Shown in pieces: positions 45,179 to 53,952 of a DNA stretch of 64,000 nt. This DNA comes from Lachnospiraceae bacterium (GTDB taxonomy: Bacteria > Bacillota > Clostridia > Lachnospirales > Lachnospiraceae). Positions within the stretch are counted from its first letter, which is position 1. Every line of letters starts with the position of its first letter. The notes beneath the pieces are model-generated. The model ran no database searches and was not told the origin of the DNA. It was given only the letters and a program-made list of their open reading frames with translations. The stretch spans positions 60,881 to 124,880 of the forward strand of contig CAJTGB010000011.1 of the NCBI GenBank assembly GCA_910575835.1, written 5' to 3'. A program made the position numbers and the translations under genes.

Positions 45179-45340
45179 TAGTACACCGAATAATAAGTAA
45201 CCAGCCATATAACTTGCCTGATTTTCCATCTGCGTCGTTGTCGTCAATCGGCGTAGCGCCCACTACGCCTCATTCCTCCGCCTTGCATATAAAAAATCAT
45301 TCTGCGTTATATGGCTAGGAACTTATTTTTCGGTGTACTA
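45179..45340. repeat. 162-bp TA-flanked inverted-repeat element (MITE-like), copy 2
   Basis: Same length as the copy at 606-767 with four differences. TAGTACACCG begins it and CGGTGTACTA ends it. The TAG stop of the synthase gene (45338-45340) is formed by the end of this element. The internal minus-strand GGAGGAATG and ATGGAAAATCAGG starts are preserved, and the second frame runs to a stop that overlaps the start of gntR. Confidence 0.85.
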
Positions 45341-46738
45341 GGCTTCATCCTGCAAGCGGTATCCAAGCCGTTTCTGCGATTCCTCAACTACCTCTAACAG
45401 CTCTTCATCCGTAAGGACCGTCACGCGCCCTTCCTCATATTGTCTGTCCACCCAGGCCTTCACCATAGCAACCAGCTCCGTATTCTTATCCACCTGCTTT
45501 TCCAGCGGCAGACGGAAATATGTATTGAGCCAGTGCGCGATCCCGGCAAGCCCCGAAGTGTTGGATACTGCCACAAGCGGCGGACGGTTCAGGAATTTAT
45601 CCGTATCGAACACATTGTAGATCTCCTCGTTCTTAAGCAGGCCGTCCGCATGGATCCCCGCTCTCGTCACGTTAAAATTCCTTCCCACGAACGGAGTTCT
45701 TGACGGCACCCGGTATCCGATCTCTTCTTCATAATATTCCGCCAGTTCTGTGATCACCGTGGTATCCATACCGTCTAAGGTTCCCCTTAGCTGCGCGTAC
45801 TCGAACACCATCGCCTCCAGAGGCGTATTGCCGGTCCGCTCACCGATTCCGAACAGCGAGCAGTTCACTCCGCTTGCGCCGTAGAGCCACGCCGTCGTAG
45901 AATTGCTGACCGCCTTATAGAAATCATTATGCCCGTGGAACTCGATCAGTTCACTCGGCACGCCTGCATGCACCCGGATTCCATATATGATACCCGGAAT
46001 AGATCTTGGGATCACGGCTCCCGGGTAATTAACCCCGTATCCCATCGTATCACAGACACGGATCTTAACCGGAATCTGATACTCCTCCATCAGCTTCATA
46101 AGCTCCAGGCAGAACGGGATCACGAATCCATAGATATCCGACCGGGTGATATCCTCCAGATGACACCTTGGGCTGATTCCCGTCTCCAAACACTCACGGA
46201 CTACCGACAGATAATGCTCCATGCACTCTCTTCTTGTCATCTTTAATTTATAGAAGATATGATAATCCGAACAGCTTACCAGGATTCCCGTCTCCTTCAT
46301 CCCAATCTCTTTCACCAGCTCAAAATCCTTCTTGCTTGCTCGGATCCAACTGGTGATCTCCGGGAATTCATACCCCTTCTCCATGCACTTATACACGGCG
46401 TCCCGGTCCTTCTTGCTATACAAGAAGAATTCACACTGCCGAAGCTTCCCCTGCGGACCGCCAAGCCTGTGAAAATATTCATAGATCTTCACGATCTGTT
46501 CCGTACTGTACGGCGCCCTCGACTGCTGGCCATCCCGGAAAGTCGTATCCGTGATCCATATCTCATCCGGCATACTGTGGGGCACGATACGGTCGTTGAA
46601 CGCAATCTTCGGAATCTCATCATAGTGAAACAGATTCCTGAATACGTTCGGCTTCTTCACATCTACCAGAGGGTACATATGCTCTTCAAGCTGCAATAGG
46701 TTAGTGTGCTTGTCTAAATATACTTTTCTGTTCTCCAT
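45338..46738 (-). CDS. citrate (Re)/homocitrate-synthase-type acyltransferase, HMGL family
   Basis: A 466-residue HMGL-like TIM-barrel enzyme from ATG 46738 (AAGGAGAGG upstream). DEIWITDTTFRDGQQSRAPYSTEQIVKIYEY carries the catalytic Arg-Asp; HLEDITRSD and EFHGHNDFYKAVSNSTTAWLYGASGVNCSLFGIGERTGNTPLE hold the metal-binding His pair. It is shorter than isopropylmalate synthases and lacks the LeuA allosteric domain. With icd and a GntR regulator next to it, an anaerobic Re-citrate synthase (as known in Clostridium kluyveri) is the most sensible role; homocitrate or isopropylmalate synthase cannot be excluded. Controlled by the palindrome at 46841-46870. Its stop codon is provided by the repeat at 45179-45340. 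Confidence 0.78.
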   Translation of the reverse strand: MENRKVYLDKHTNLLQLEEHMYPLVDVKKPNVFRNLFHYDEIPKIAFNDRIVPHSMPDEIWITDTTFRDGQQSRAPYSTEQIVKIYEYFHRLGGPQGKLRQCEFFLYSKKDRDAVYKCMEKGYEFPEITSWIRASKKDFELVKEIGMKETGILVSCSDYHIFYKLKMTRRECMEHYLSVVRECLETGISPRCHLEDITRSDIYGFVIPFCLELMKLMEEYQIPVKIRVCDTMGYGVNYPGAVIPRSIPGIIYGIRVHAGVPSELIEFHGHNDFYKAVSNSTTAWLYGASGVNCSLFGIGERTGNTPLEAMVFEYAQLRGTLDGMDTTVITELAEYYEEEIGYRVPSRTPFVGRNFNVTRAGIHADGLLKNEEIYNVFDTDKFLNRPPLVAVSNTSGLAGIAHWLNTYFRLPLEKQVDKNTELVAMVKAWVDRQYEEGRVTVLTDEELLEVVEESQKRLGYRLQDEA

Positions 46739-46773
46739 GGATGCCCTCTCCTTCGTGTCATATCTCTCAACTT

Positions 46774-46828
46774 GTGACAGTTTGAACAAAAAGACCTCTC
46801 TGAACGTTCAAACTATCTGAACTGTCAC
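46774..46828 (-). promoter_or_regulatory. long bulged hairpin in the leader of the synthase gene
   Basis: GTGACAGTTTGAAC (46774-46787) can pair with GTTCAAA (46806-46812) and ACTGTCAC (46821-46828), giving a 14-15 bp stem with an 8-nt bulge on one side. It lies between the promoter and the start codon, so it would fold in the mRNA leader. Confidence 0.5.
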
Positions 46829-46840
46829 CTTATATCTTCA

Positions 46841-46878
46841 ACGTGTATAATTGTATACAATTATACACGTATTGTCAA
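46841..46878 (-). promoter_or_regulatory. promoter of the synthase gene with a 30-bp perfect palindromic operator
   Basis: Positions 46841-46870 are a perfect palindrome centred on TTGTATACAA, the pattern of FCD-type GntR operators. On the minus strand TTGACA (46873-46878), a 17-bp spacer and TACAAT (46850-46855) make a good promoter whose -10 sits in the palindrome, so the bound regulator would block RNA polymerase. Confidence 0.75.
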
Positions 46879-46972
46879 TACCTTCCAACTAAAAATCACA
46901 GATTAATCTGACTGCAAACAACAGTTCAGACAAGCAGACCTCTCTGAGCTGCCGCCACCCGCAATACGCCAA

Positions 46973-47000
46973 CAGGGTTCCTGGTATACCAGGAACCCTG
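46973..47000. terminator. 28-bp perfect palindrome after ilvA, terminator-like
   Basis: CAGGGTTCCTGG (46973-46984) and CCAGGAACCCTG (46989-47000) around TATA, 7 bp downstream of the ilvA stop. The stem is strong but only weakly T-rich afterwards. Confidence 0.65.
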
Positions 47001-47007
47001 CTCTCTT

Positions 47008-48222
47008 CTAATAAAGCTTCGCCCCAATCTCCCTTGGCCGGAAGCCCTCATCCTCTAATGCTTTCATGATCTCATTCTTATGTTCCGTCCCAAATGCTTC
47101 CATGGTGATACGCAATTCCACCGCAGCATTACGGTTGGTGCTGACAAACTGGTTATGCTCAAGCTTAATGACATTTCCCTTCGCATCCGCGATCGTAGCC
47201 GCAACTCTCACCAGCTCGCCCGGTTTGTCAGGAAGCAGCACAGACACGGAGAATATCCTGTCTCTCTGGATCAGACCGTGCTGAACGATGGAAGACATCG
47301 TGATCACATCCATATTGCCGCCGCTTAAGACCGCAACCGCTTTCTTCCCCTTAAGGTCAAGCTGTTTCAGCGCGGCCACCGTCAGAAGCCCTGAATTCTC
47401 CACCACCATCTTGTGATTCTCTACCAGATCCAGGAACGCTCCGATCAATTCATCGTCTTCTACCGTCAGCATACGGTCGATATTCTCCTGTGCATAAGGG
47501 AAGATCTTCTCTCCCACCCGCTTAACGGCAGTACCGTCCGCGATCGTGTTGGCGCTGTCCAGGGAAACAGGCTCCCCCGACGCCAGGGCCATCGTCATGC
47601 TCGCTGCCTGCGCCGGTTCCACGCCGATCACCTGGATCTTAGGATTCAGCATCTTCGCAAGCGCAGCGACGCCGGTGATCAAGCCTCCGCCGCCCACAGG
47701 CACCAGGATATAGTCCACCGTCGGAAGCTCCTGGACGATCTCCATGGCGATCGATCCCTGACCGGTTGCGATATCTTCATCATCAAACGGATGGACAAAG
47801 GTATAGCCCTTCTCTTCCGACAGCTTCAGCGCATACTCACAGGCATCGTCATAGACGTCTCCATAGAGGATCACCTCCGCGCCGTAATTCTTGGTCCTGT
47901 TTACCTTGATCAGCGGAGTGACCGTCGGCATTACGATCACTGCCTTACAGCCGAATTTCTTCGCGGCGTATGCAACGCCCTGCGCATGATTTCCGGCCGA
48001 AGCTGTAATCAATCCTTTTGCACGCTCTTCTTCGCTCATCGTACTGATCTTATAATAAGCTCCCCGTACCTTATATGCTCCCGTATACTGCATATTCTCC
48101 GGCTTCAGATAGATCCTGCCGCCCGTCTCCTGACTGAGATATTCGCTGTATACTAATTTGGTCGGATTCGTGATATTCTTCACAAGCTCACTGGCTTGTT
48201 CAAACTTTTCAAGTGTCAGCAT
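47008..48222 (-). CDS. ilvA: threonine ammonia-lyase (threonine deaminase)
   Basis: PLP enzyme making 2-oxobutyrate from threonine. The 404-residue form has the PLP lysine in LKPENMQYTGAYKVRGAYYKI, the glycine loop VPVGGGGLITGVAALAKML and SGGNMD, plus a C-terminal ACT domain (IFSVSVLLPDKPGELVRVAATIADAKGNVIKLEHNQ). Length and a single ACT-type domain are as in TdcB/short IlvA enzymes, so biosynthetic versus catabolic use is open. ATG 48222 follows CAGGAGGAGA. Confidence 0.92.
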   Translation of the reverse strand: MLTLEKFEQASELVKNITNPTKLVYSEYLSQETGGRIYLKPENMQYTGAYKVRGAYYKISTMSEEERAKGLITASAGNHAQGVAYAAKKFGCKAVIVMPTVTPLIKVNRTKNYGAEVILYGDVYDDACEYALKLSEEKGYTFVHPFDDEDIATGQGSIAMEIVQELPTVDYILVPVGGGGLITGVAALAKMLNPKIQVIGVEPAQAASMTMALASGEPVSLDSANTIADGTAVKRVGEKIFPYAQENIDRMLTVEDDELIGAFLDLVENHKMVVENSGLLTVAALKQLDLKGKKAVAVLSGGNMDVITMSSIVQHGLIQRDRIFSVSVLLPDKPGELVRVAATIADAKGNVIKLEHNQFVSTNRNAAVELRITMEAFGTEHKNEIMKALEDEGFRPREIGAKLY

Positions 48223-48292
48223 TTTGATTCTCCTCCTGAGTTCTTTCTATTATTATGAATAATTATCTACAATCTGAACATTGCGTACAGGC

Positions 48293-49246
48293 TCACTCTT
48301 CTGCCTTATCCTCCGCTGTAAACAGAGCCCGCACAAACGTATCCGGGTCAAACTTCTGCAGATCGTCAATGGTCTCGCCGACGCCGATATATTTGACCGG
48401 TATCCCAAGCTCCGCATGTATCGCAACCGCAATTCCGCCCTTCGCCGTCCCGTCCATCTTCGTCAGGACAATCCCTGTGATATCTGCGACTTCGTTGAAC
48501 TCCCTGGCCTGCGCAAGCGCATTCTGCCCGGTAGTCGCATCCAGTACCACCAACGTCTCCCTATAGGCTTCCGGGAACTCACGCTCAATGATCCGATTCA
48601 TCTTCTTTAACTCTTCCATCAGGTTCTTCTTATTGTGAAGCCTGCCGGCAGTATCGCACAGCAGTACATCCGCACGCCTTGCTTTGGCAGACGCCACCGC
48701 GTCATAGACCACAGACGCCGGATCCGAGCCTTCCTGCCCGCCGATCAGATCTGCCTGCGCGCGGTTCGCCCACTCCTTAAGCTGCTCTCCTGCCGCCGCG
48801 CGGAAGGTATCGGCCGCTGCAAGCACCACCTTCTTATTCTGCGAACCAAGCTTCCCTGCCAGCTTCCCTATCGTAGTAGTCTTCCCGACGCCGTTGACTC
48901 CGATCACCATAACGACCGACGTCCGGTTCTCGAATTCATAAGCCATCTCGCCGACATCCATCTGCTCCTTAATGCTCTCGATCAGAAGCTCCCTGCACTG
49001 TGCCGGCTCCTTAATATGCTGCTCCTTCACCTTCGTCCGCAGGTCGTCCAGAATATCACAGGTCGCCTGAACTCCCAGGTCGCCCATGATCAGCACCTCT
49101 TCCAGTTCCTCATAAAAGTCTTCGTCAATATGGGAAAAACCGTTGAAAATACTGTCCATTCCAGATACGATATTATCTCTCGTCTTTCCAAGTCCCTGGA
49201 CCAGACGCTTAAAAAAACCTACTTTCTCCTTCTGCTCTTCTGCCAT
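48293..49246 (-). CDS. ftsY: signal recognition particle receptor FtsY
   Basis: A 317-residue SRP-type GTPase that docks ribosome-SRP complexes at the membrane. It has a short amphipathic N-terminus (EKVGFFKRLVQGLGKTRDNI), then G1 GVNGVGKTTTIGKLAG, DTFRAAAGEQL, DTAGRLHNKKNLMEEL and TKMDGTAKGG, and ends with the conserved YIGVGETIDDLQKFDPDTFV. Third gene of the conserved rnc-smc-ftsY unit; 22 bp after smc. Confidence 0.96.
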   Translation of the reverse strand: MAEEQKEKVGFFKRLVQGLGKTRDNIVSGMDSIFNGFSHIDEDFYEELEEVLIMGDLGVQATCDILDDLRTKVKEQHIKEPAQCRELLIESIKEQMDVGEMAYEFENRTSVVMVIGVNGVGKTTTIGKLAGKLGSQNKKVVLAAADTFRAAAGEQLKEWANRAQADLIGGQEGSDPASVVYDAVASAKARRADVLLCDTAGRLHNKKNLMEELKKMNRIIEREFPEAYRETLVVLDATTGQNALAQAREFNEVADITGIVLTKMDGTAKGGIAVAIHAELGIPVKYIGVGETIDDLQKFDPDTFVRALFTAEDKAEE

Positions 49247-49268
49247 CTCAACCTCCTGCTTCCTTAAT

Positions 49269-52200
49269 CTACTGATCCAGCTCCTCCTCCAGAAGGCTTA
49301 CTGACACCAGTGTGGAAATACCCTTCTCCTGCATGGTGATACCATACAGCCTGTCCGCCGCCGTCATCGTCCCCCTTCTGTGGGTGATCACGATAAACTG
49401 CGTGTTCTTCGTCAATTTGTGCAGATATTGTGCAAACCTTACCACATTGTTGTCATCCAGCGCTGCCTCGATCTCGTCCAACAGACAGAATGGAGACGGC
49501 TTCAAATTCTGAATGGCAAATAACAGAGCGATCGCCGTCAACGCCTTCTCCCCGCCGGATAACTGCATCATATTCTGCAGCTTCTTTCCCGGCGGCTGCG
49601 CGATGATCCTTATCCCTGCTTCCAGTATATCCTCATCTTCCATCAATTCCAGTGTTCCCTTGCCGCCGCCGAACAATTCCTTAAACACCGTGTCAAATTC
49701 ACTGGCGATCCGCGCAAACTGCTCCTTAAACTGCTTGCGCATTGCCGCGTCAAGTTCCTCTATGATCTGCTCTAACGTAGCTTCCGCCTCTACCAGATCA
49801 TCATGCTGCCCCTTAAGGAATTCATACCGGTCGGAAACATTCTTATATTCCTCGATCGCATTAACGTTGACATTCCCCAGAGCACGGATCTCGCTTTTAA
49901 GTTCCTGCACCCTCTTCTTCATCTTCACAAGATCCGTCAGGTTCGAATCCCTCAGTTCCTTCGCACGGATGTAGGTGATCTCATACTCCTCCCACATATA
50001 GTTGATCTGCTTCTCAGAGGCCGCTTCGTAATTCTCCTTCTGGCTTTCCAGACGGAATACCTCCTTGTCAAGATCCGACATATGCTTTGAGAGGTCTTCC
50101 CGCTTCTGGAGGAAATCCTTATGCTTCTGGTTCAGTTCCTCCCGGTCCTTCTTGAACCTCTCGATCTCGAGCCGGATCTCTTCAAACAACTCGCTGGAGT
50201 TCTCGATCGTTTGTCTTAAGTCTGCGATCTGCTTCTCCTTCTCTTCGATCTCCTTCGAAGTTCCGCCCTTGTTTTCCTCCAGTTCCTTTAACTCTTCCCG
50301 GAACTTCCCGATCTCATCCTGGATACGGTTCACATTCTCGACAACGAAAGTGATCTTCTGCTCCATACTTGCAAATTCAAGATGGATCTCTTCCGTCCTC
50401 TTAACCTTACCCGCCTCTTCTTCATGATGCACGTCTAAGATCTTCTGTTCCTCTTCTATCTGTATCGTCAGCTCCTTCTCCAGCTTCTCTGACGTGTCCA
50501 GCTCTACGCTGATAGATTCCTGGTTGTCAATAATATCCGTGATCTGGGCGTCCAGCTTCTCTGCCTCTGCCTTCGTGCTCTCGGCAAGCTCCCTTGCATT
50601 CCTGATCTTCGCCGCCGCCTGATCCGCATTCATCTTCGCCGTATTCTGGATGACGTAAGCCTTCTGAAGCCTTGCGCTGATCTCATCCATCTTCTCATAG
50701 TACCCGGCGCGCTCTTTTCTCAGCAGATCCGAGGATGCCTCCACCTCGTCCATCTCACGCTTCAACTGCTTGACCGTCTTCTCGAACTCCTCGATCTCAC
50801 GCCGCCTGCTCAGCAAATTACTGGAATTCTTGAAGGCGCCGCCTGTCATGGAACCGCCTGGGTTGATCAGCTCACCCTCCAGGGTAACGATCCTGATGGA
50901 CTGCTTATACTTCTTGGCAATGGCAAGCCCATGGTCGATCTGGTCGACTACCAGTGTCCTTCCAAGAAGCGAATCTGCGAGCACTCCGTACTTCTCTTCC
51001 ACCCTTACCAGCGTGTTCGCCGTTCCGATCACTCCGGGCTCCTTTAACGCTTCCGGCCTTCCGACTCCTGCGTTGGCACGGATATTCGTAAGAGGAAGGA
51101 AGGTTGCACGCCCGAACCGGTTCTTCTTCAGGAATTCAATCATCCTTTTCGCCGTCATATCATCCGAAGTGACGATGTTCTGGATATTTCCCCCAAGGGC
51201 AGTCTCAATGGCAACCTCATAATCCTTATCAACCTTGATGATATCGGCTACCACTCCCAGTATCCCCTTCTCCTCGCCTTTACGGTCCATGACCTTTCGG
51301 ATACTGTTGCCGTACCCGTCATACCTCTCGGTAATATTTTTCAATGATTCCAGACGGGATTCCTCCCTGTGATATGCCGTCTGTCCGATACGAAACTGCT
51401 CCGTCTGCTTCGTCAGCCGCTTCTGGAGTTCTTCGATCTTCTTCTCATACTCTTCGTTCTCCCGTGACAGACTGATGATCTGCCCGGACACTTCTTCTAA
51501 TTCCTTCTGATAATTTTCCAGACGTTCCTTCTGTTCCTGCCCTTCCGATTCGGCTTCAATGATCTGGCGGTTCATACCGGCTTTTCTTACCTGGATCTGC
51601 TCCAGCATCGTGTCGTATTTCTGGATCTTCGCCTTGGTAGACGCCCTGTTATTCAGGATCTCAATGATCTCGCCCTTCTTCCTGTCAACAGACGCCGTGA
51701 TCTCTGCGATCCTTGCCTGTACGTCGATCAGCTCTGCCCTTGCCTGCTCTTCTAACTTCGTCTGTTCATCGATCTGGCTCTGAATGGCCTCTTCCTCGAT
51801 CCCCAGCTCCTTAAGCTGCCCCTCGCGCACGCTGATCTCAGAAGTGATCGTTCTTGCACGCTGATCATAGTGTGCATCATTCATGTGCATACTGTTGATC
51901 TGCTCCTTCAAAAGCTCGATCTGGCTCTCCAACTGCTGTTTCAGCATATTCGTCTCATTTAACTGGCTCTTCGCCTTCTCAATGGACGAATCGATCCCGT
52001 CGACCTGTTCCTCCACCGACTCGTACTCCGTCTTCATATCGTCATACTTCTGGCTGGCCTCATTAAGCTCCGTCCGGGTAATGTTAAGCTTCCTCTCCAT
52101 ATCCCTGACCTGCTCATTGAGACGTTCTGTCTCCAGCAGAAACATGTTGATATCATACGTCTTAAGCTCTTCCTTCTTCTTCAGATATTCCCGCGCCGTC

Positions 52201-52829
52201 TCAGCCTGGCGTTCCAACGGGCCGACCTGCTTCTCTAACTCCGTCAGGATATCATTTACCCGGAGAAGATTCTGACGCTCTTCCTCGAGCTTCTTCACAG
52301 ACATATTCTTACGCCGCTTGAACTTCACGATTCCGGCGGCCTCGTCAAACAATTCTCTCCGTTCTTCCGGCTTTCCGCTTAGAATCTTGTCGATCTGTCC
52401 CTGTCCGATGATCGAATATCCTTCCTTACCGATTCCGGTGTCATAAAAGAGCTCGTTCACATCCTTCAGGCGGCAGGCGCTCCCGTTGATCAGATATTCA
52501 CTCTCTCCCGAACGGTACAGCTTCCTCGTCACCGTCACCTCTTCAAAATCAATCATAAGCTGATGGTCAGAATTATCCAGGGTGATCGCAACAGAGGCAT
52601 AGCTTAACGGCTTGCGGTTCTCTGTTCCAGAGAAGATAACATCCTGCATGCTTCCTCCGCGGAGCTGCTTGATCCTCTGCTCACCCAAGACCCACCGTAC
52701 CGCGTCCGCAACATTACTCTTCCCGCTTCCGTTAGGTCCGACGATTCCCGTGATTCCGTTATGGAAGTCAAATTTAATCTTGTGCGCAAACGACTTAAAG
52801 CCCTGCACCTCTATGCTTTTCAGATACAT
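49269..52829 (-). CDS. smc: chromosome segregation ATPase SMC
   Basis: An 1186-residue condensin subunit. N-terminal MYLKSIEVQGFKSFAHKIKFDF and Walker A GPNGSGKSN; two coiled-coil arms (about 165-500 and 670-1020) around the hinge (GILGVVADIIKVDKDYEVAIETALGGNIQNIV); C-terminal signature LSGGEKALTAIALLFA and Walker B FCLLDEIEAALDDNNV. Length is standard. Lies between rnc (7 bp) and ftsY (22 bp). Confidence 0.97.
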   Translation of the reverse strand: MYLKSIEVQGFKSFAHKIKFDFHNGITGIVGPNGSGKSNVADAVRWVLGEQRIKQLRGGSMQDVIFSGTENRKPLSYASVAITLDNSDHQLMIDFEEVTVTRKLYRSGESEYLINGSACRLKDVNELFYDTGIGKEGYSIIGQGQIDKILSGKPEERRELFDEAAGIVKFKRRKNMSVKKLEEERQNLLRVNDILTELEKQVGPLERQAETAREYLKKKEELKTYDINMFLLETERLNEQVRDMERKLNITRTELNEASQKYDDMKTEYESVEEQVDGIDSSIEKAKSQLNETNMLKQQLESQIELLKEQINSMHMNDAHYDQRARTITSEISVREGQLKELGIEEEAIQSQIDEQTKLEEQARAELIDVQARIAEITASVDRKKGEIIEILNNRASTKAKIQKYDTMLEQIQVRKAGMNRQIIEAESEGQEQKERLENYQKELEEVSGQIISLSRENEEYEKKIEELQKRLTKQTEQFRIGQTAYHREESRLESLKNITERYDGYGNSIRKVMDRKGEEKGILGVVADIIKVDKDYEVAIETALGGNIQNIVTSDDMTAKRMIEFLKKNRFGRATFLPLTNIRANAGVGRPEALKEPGVIGTANTLVRVEEKYGVLADSLLGRTLVVDQIDHGLAIAKKYKQSIRIVTLEGELINPGGSMTGGAFKNSSNLLSRRREIEEFEKTVKQLKREMDEVEASSDLLRKERAGYYEKMDEISARLQKAYVIQNTAKMNADQAAAKIRNARELAESTKAEAEKLDAQITDIIDNQESISVELDTSEKLEKELTIQIEEEQKILDVHHEEEAGKVKRTEEIHLEFASMEQKITFVVENVNRIQDEIGKFREELKELEENKGGTSKEIEEKEKQIADLRQTIENSSELFEEIRLEIERFKKDREELNQKHKDFLQKREDLSKHMSDLDKEVFRLESQKENYEAASEKQINYMWEEYEITYIRAKELRDSNLTDLVKMKKRVQELKSEIRALGNVNVNAIEEYKNVSDRYEFLKGQHDDLVEAEATLEQIIEELDAAMRKQFKEQFARIASEFDTVFKELFGGGKGTLELMEDEDILEAGIRIIAQPPGKKLQNMMQLSGGEKALTAIALLFAIQNLKPSPFCLLDEIEAALDDNNVVRFAQYLHKLTKNTQFIVITHRRGTMTAADRLYGITMQEKGISTLVSVSLLEEELDQ

Positions 52830-52836
52830 GCTACAC

Positions 52837-53532
52837 CTACTTTATATTATTCTTATGCAGCCTCAGAATACTCTGGTATGCCGCCACCTGCTCTGCCGCC
52901 TTCTTGGTATGGCCGGCACCGATCCCATATTCCTCCTCTCCGATATATACGGCTACACGGAATGATTTCTCATGGTCCGGTCCTTCCTCCCCGACCAGCC
53001 GGTATGTGATAGACGACTTGAAATTAGCCTGTACGATCTCCTGCAGGATAGTCTTGCTATCAAAAAAGAGTGTCTTGTTCTCCAGATCATCCAGAATAAA
53101 ACGATGGATAAACTCTTTCGCATTAGCAAAACCACCATCCATGTATATAGCTCCAATCAACGCCTCCAACGCATCAGAAGTGACAGAATTCCGTTTTCTT
53201 CCCCCGGTAGCATCTTCGCCCTTCCCTAACAGAAGGTACGCCCCCAGCTCCAGTTCTTTCGCACAGAAAGCCAGCGCCGGCTCGCACACGATACTTGCCC
53301 TGGTCTTGGTAAGCTCTCCCTCCGGCATCTTCCGGTTCTCATAAACCAGGAATTCACTGGCAACCAGCTCCAACACCGCATCTCCAAGGAATTCCAGCCG
53401 TTCATTGCATTCGTATTTGGGCAGATGCTTCTCATTCGCATAGGAACTGTGGATCATCGCCTGCTTCAACAAACTGAAATTATTAAACGTGTAACCTATC
53501 TTCTCTTCTAATACTTTTAATTCCTGACTCAT
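52837..53532 (-). CDS. rnc: ribonuclease III
   Basis: A 231-residue double-strand RNA endonuclease from ATG 53532. NERLEFLGDAVLELVASEFL is the catalytic signature with the essential Glu/Asp set, DALEALIGAIYMDGG the second acidic motif, and residues about 155-225 form the double-strand RNA-binding domain (ILQEIVQANFKSSITYRLVGEEGPDHEKSFRVAVYIGEEEYGIGAGHTKKAAEQVAA). It processes rRNA and mRNA. First gene of the rnc-smc-ftsY group. Confidence 0.96.
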   Translation of the reverse strand: MSQELKVLEEKIGYTFNNFSLLKQAMIHSSYANEKHLPKYECNERLEFLGDAVLELVASEFLVYENRKMPEGELTKTRASIVCEPALAFCAKELELGAYLLLGKGEDATGGRKRNSVTSDALEALIGAIYMDGGFANAKEFIHRFILDDLENKTLFFDSKTILQEIVQANFKSSITYRLVGEEGPDHEKSFRVAVYIGEEEYGIGAGHTKKAAEQVAAYQSILRLHKNNIK

Positions 53533-53596
53533 TCTATCGCCTCTCAAACCTGATCACAGGGGTTGCTGGCGGCAGCCCCTTACGCTGTTGCAAAAT

Positions 53597-53620
53597 GAAA
53601 AAGCCCTACCGGGCTTTTTC
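53597..53620. terminator. intrinsic terminator after acpP
   Basis: GAAAAAGCCC (53597-53606) and GGGCTTTTTC (53611-53620) around TACC; perfect stem with T-runs on both strands. Located 16 bp after the acpP stop. Confidence 0.88.
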
Positions 53621-53635
53621 AAATAATATCATTGC

Positions 53636-53869
53636 CTAGTTATTCGTCGCATTCTTGATCTGCTCAACAGCGTCGCCCACTGTCACGATCTTCTCTGCTT
53701 CTTCGTTATCAATTTCGATATCGTACGTCTCCTCTATACCCATAATAATCTGAAAGATGTCCAGAGAATCTGCTCCCAGATCATCCACAAATGTTGTGTC
53801 CATTGTAATCTCATCTGCATTCACATTCAACACGTCTGCTATAATTTCTTTTAATTTCTCAAATTCCAT
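53636..53869 (-). CDS. acpP: acyl carrier protein
   Basis: A 77-residue carrier for fatty acid synthesis. The phosphopantetheine serine is in DDLGADSLDIFQIIMGIEE (DSL motif, S36), in an acidic four-helix protein of normal length. It follows plsX, the usual gene order plsX-acpP-rnc. ATG 53869 after GGAGAAATGAC. Confidence 0.95.
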   Translation of the reverse strand: MEFEKLKEIIADVLNVNADEITMDTTFVDDLGADSLDIFQIIMGIEETYDIEIDNEEAEKIVTVGDAVEQIKNATNN

Positions 53870-53952
53870 GTCATTTCTCCTTTTCTCTTGATTTTTTGTT
53901 CTTCTTATGTAACAGTTCCGGCAAGCTGCCCTGCCTGAACCGCTACCTCTTT

